Shown here: one piece after another, positions 38,908-39,075 of the stretch
Layout of the letters: every line of letters starts with the position of its first letter
How positions within the stretch are numbered: the stretch's first letter is position 1
DNA from: Pseudomonadota bacterium
GTDB taxonomy: Bacteria; Pseudomonadota; Gammaproteobacteria; Xanthomonadales; Rhodanobacteraceae
Length of the DNA stretch: 39,075 bases
Direction: 5' to 3'
Assembly: GCA_021781345.1 (NCBI GenBank)
Contig: JAJXWZ010000245.1
Location: forward strand, 1 to 39,075
The notes under the pieces: model-generated
What the model was told of the DNA's origin: nothing
What the model saw: only the letters and a program-made list of their open reading frames with translations
Database searches by the model: none
Position numbers and translations under genes: made by a program

Positions 38908-39075
38908 ATTAAACGTCATGTTTTACGCGGTGTCAAGTCCGCGCCCCAAGCGACGCCCGCGGCCAACGCGCCGACGGGTTGGACCTTCTTCAGCAATCAT
39001 TCGCACGTCCTGTTCTGCCTCGCGGGCGACCCGATGATGCTGCTACGCGATGTCGCCGCACGGGTCGGCGTGACC
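38881..39075 (+). CDS. Winged helix-turn-helix transcriptional regulator (5' part only)
   Basis: An ORF not in the track opens with ATG 38881 and has no stop to the window end (65 codons). After a basic, Ala/Pro-rich N-terminal stretch it reads GWTFFSNHSHVLFCLAGDPM and then LLRDVAARVGVT, which matches the beginning of a MarR/ArsR-like winged-helix domain (the SNHSHVL...LRDVA..VG(V/I)T pattern). The rest is beyond the edge. No other in-frame start exists before the conserved region. The gene begins 23 bases from the icd start in the opposite direction, so it may regulate icd or itself. Its ribosome site is weak. Confidence 0.7.
   Translation, partial: MENKKSVSRIKRHVLRGVKSAPQATPAANAPTGWTFFSNHSHVLFCLAGDPMMLLRDVAARVGVT

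Noticed and set aside
37136-39037. 633-codon plus-strand ORF
   Set aside because: It is the antisense of icd and has no recognisable domain; high GC keeps several frames open. Its last part also conflicts with the winged-helix frame from 38881.
1-39075. CRISPR arrays, tRNA or rRNA genes, insertion sequences, phage genes
   Set aside because: I looked in the intergenic gaps and found no regularly spaced repeats, cloverleaf-like sequence, transposase or integrase motifs.

Overview
This window looks like chromosomal DNA from a high-GC gammaproteobacterium, most likely of the Xanthomonadales (Rhodanobacteraceae or Xanthomonadaceae-like). The reasons are a UbiJ homologue, an AlgZ/AlgR-type two-component pair, a TtIDH-like NAD-type isocitrate dehydrogenase, several secreted S9 peptidases and uniformly high GC coding. 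The species assignment is inference. I see no phage, insertion sequence, CRISPR array, rRNA or tRNA. One short gene relic (an M20 peptidase) is present.

Layout. 1-6.8 kb is housekeeping and small-molecule metabolism: the 5' part of ubiJ, a UPF0016/GDT1-type putative Mn2+ exporter behind a yybP-ykoY (Mn2+) riboswitch, trmL, a 31-codon membrane miniprotein, a short-chain dehydrogenase divergent from ubiE, proline iminopeptidase, a GST and a membrane-anchored alpha/beta hydrolase. 6.8-11.8 kb carries a fatty acid desaturase, a secreted PQQ-like beta-propeller protein, L-threonine aldolase and a PhzF-family protein. 11.9-16.5 kb has AlgR/AlgZ-type regulators, a carboxylesterase and a secreted prolyl oligopeptidase. 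16.6-21.3 kb has two further secreted S9 peptidases. A PA0069-type radical SAM protein follows.

The most interesting part is 22.5-36.2 kb, a photo-oxidative or lipid-stress island. At its centre is an ECF sigma factor overlapping its ChrR-type zinc anti-sigma factor, whose metal ligands are all present. On one side is a seven-gene lipid-modification operon on the minus strand: desaturase, FAD oxidoreductase, DUF1365, cyclopropane synthase, DUF2878, DUF1295 and a second CFA-family methyltransferase. Every one of its six junctions is an ATGA four-base overlap. On the other side are two minus-strand units: lipocalin, TspO-like protein and FeS-type photolyase; then GTP cyclohydrolase I and a Rieske oxygenase. 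I find the same promoter-like element, G(C/G)ATCC-N16-CGTA, upstream of the sigma gene, the lipid operon, folE and the lipocalin gene. This predicts that one sigma factor controls all four units as a single local regulon.

36.2-39.1 kb ends with an apparently unpartnered cysD, an NAD-type isocitrate dehydrogenase and the start of a divergent winged-helix regulator.

A second theme is that at least seven genes have a -10-like hexamer exactly 6-7 bases before the start codon and no Shine-Dalgarno sequence. This suggests frequent leaderless transcripts.
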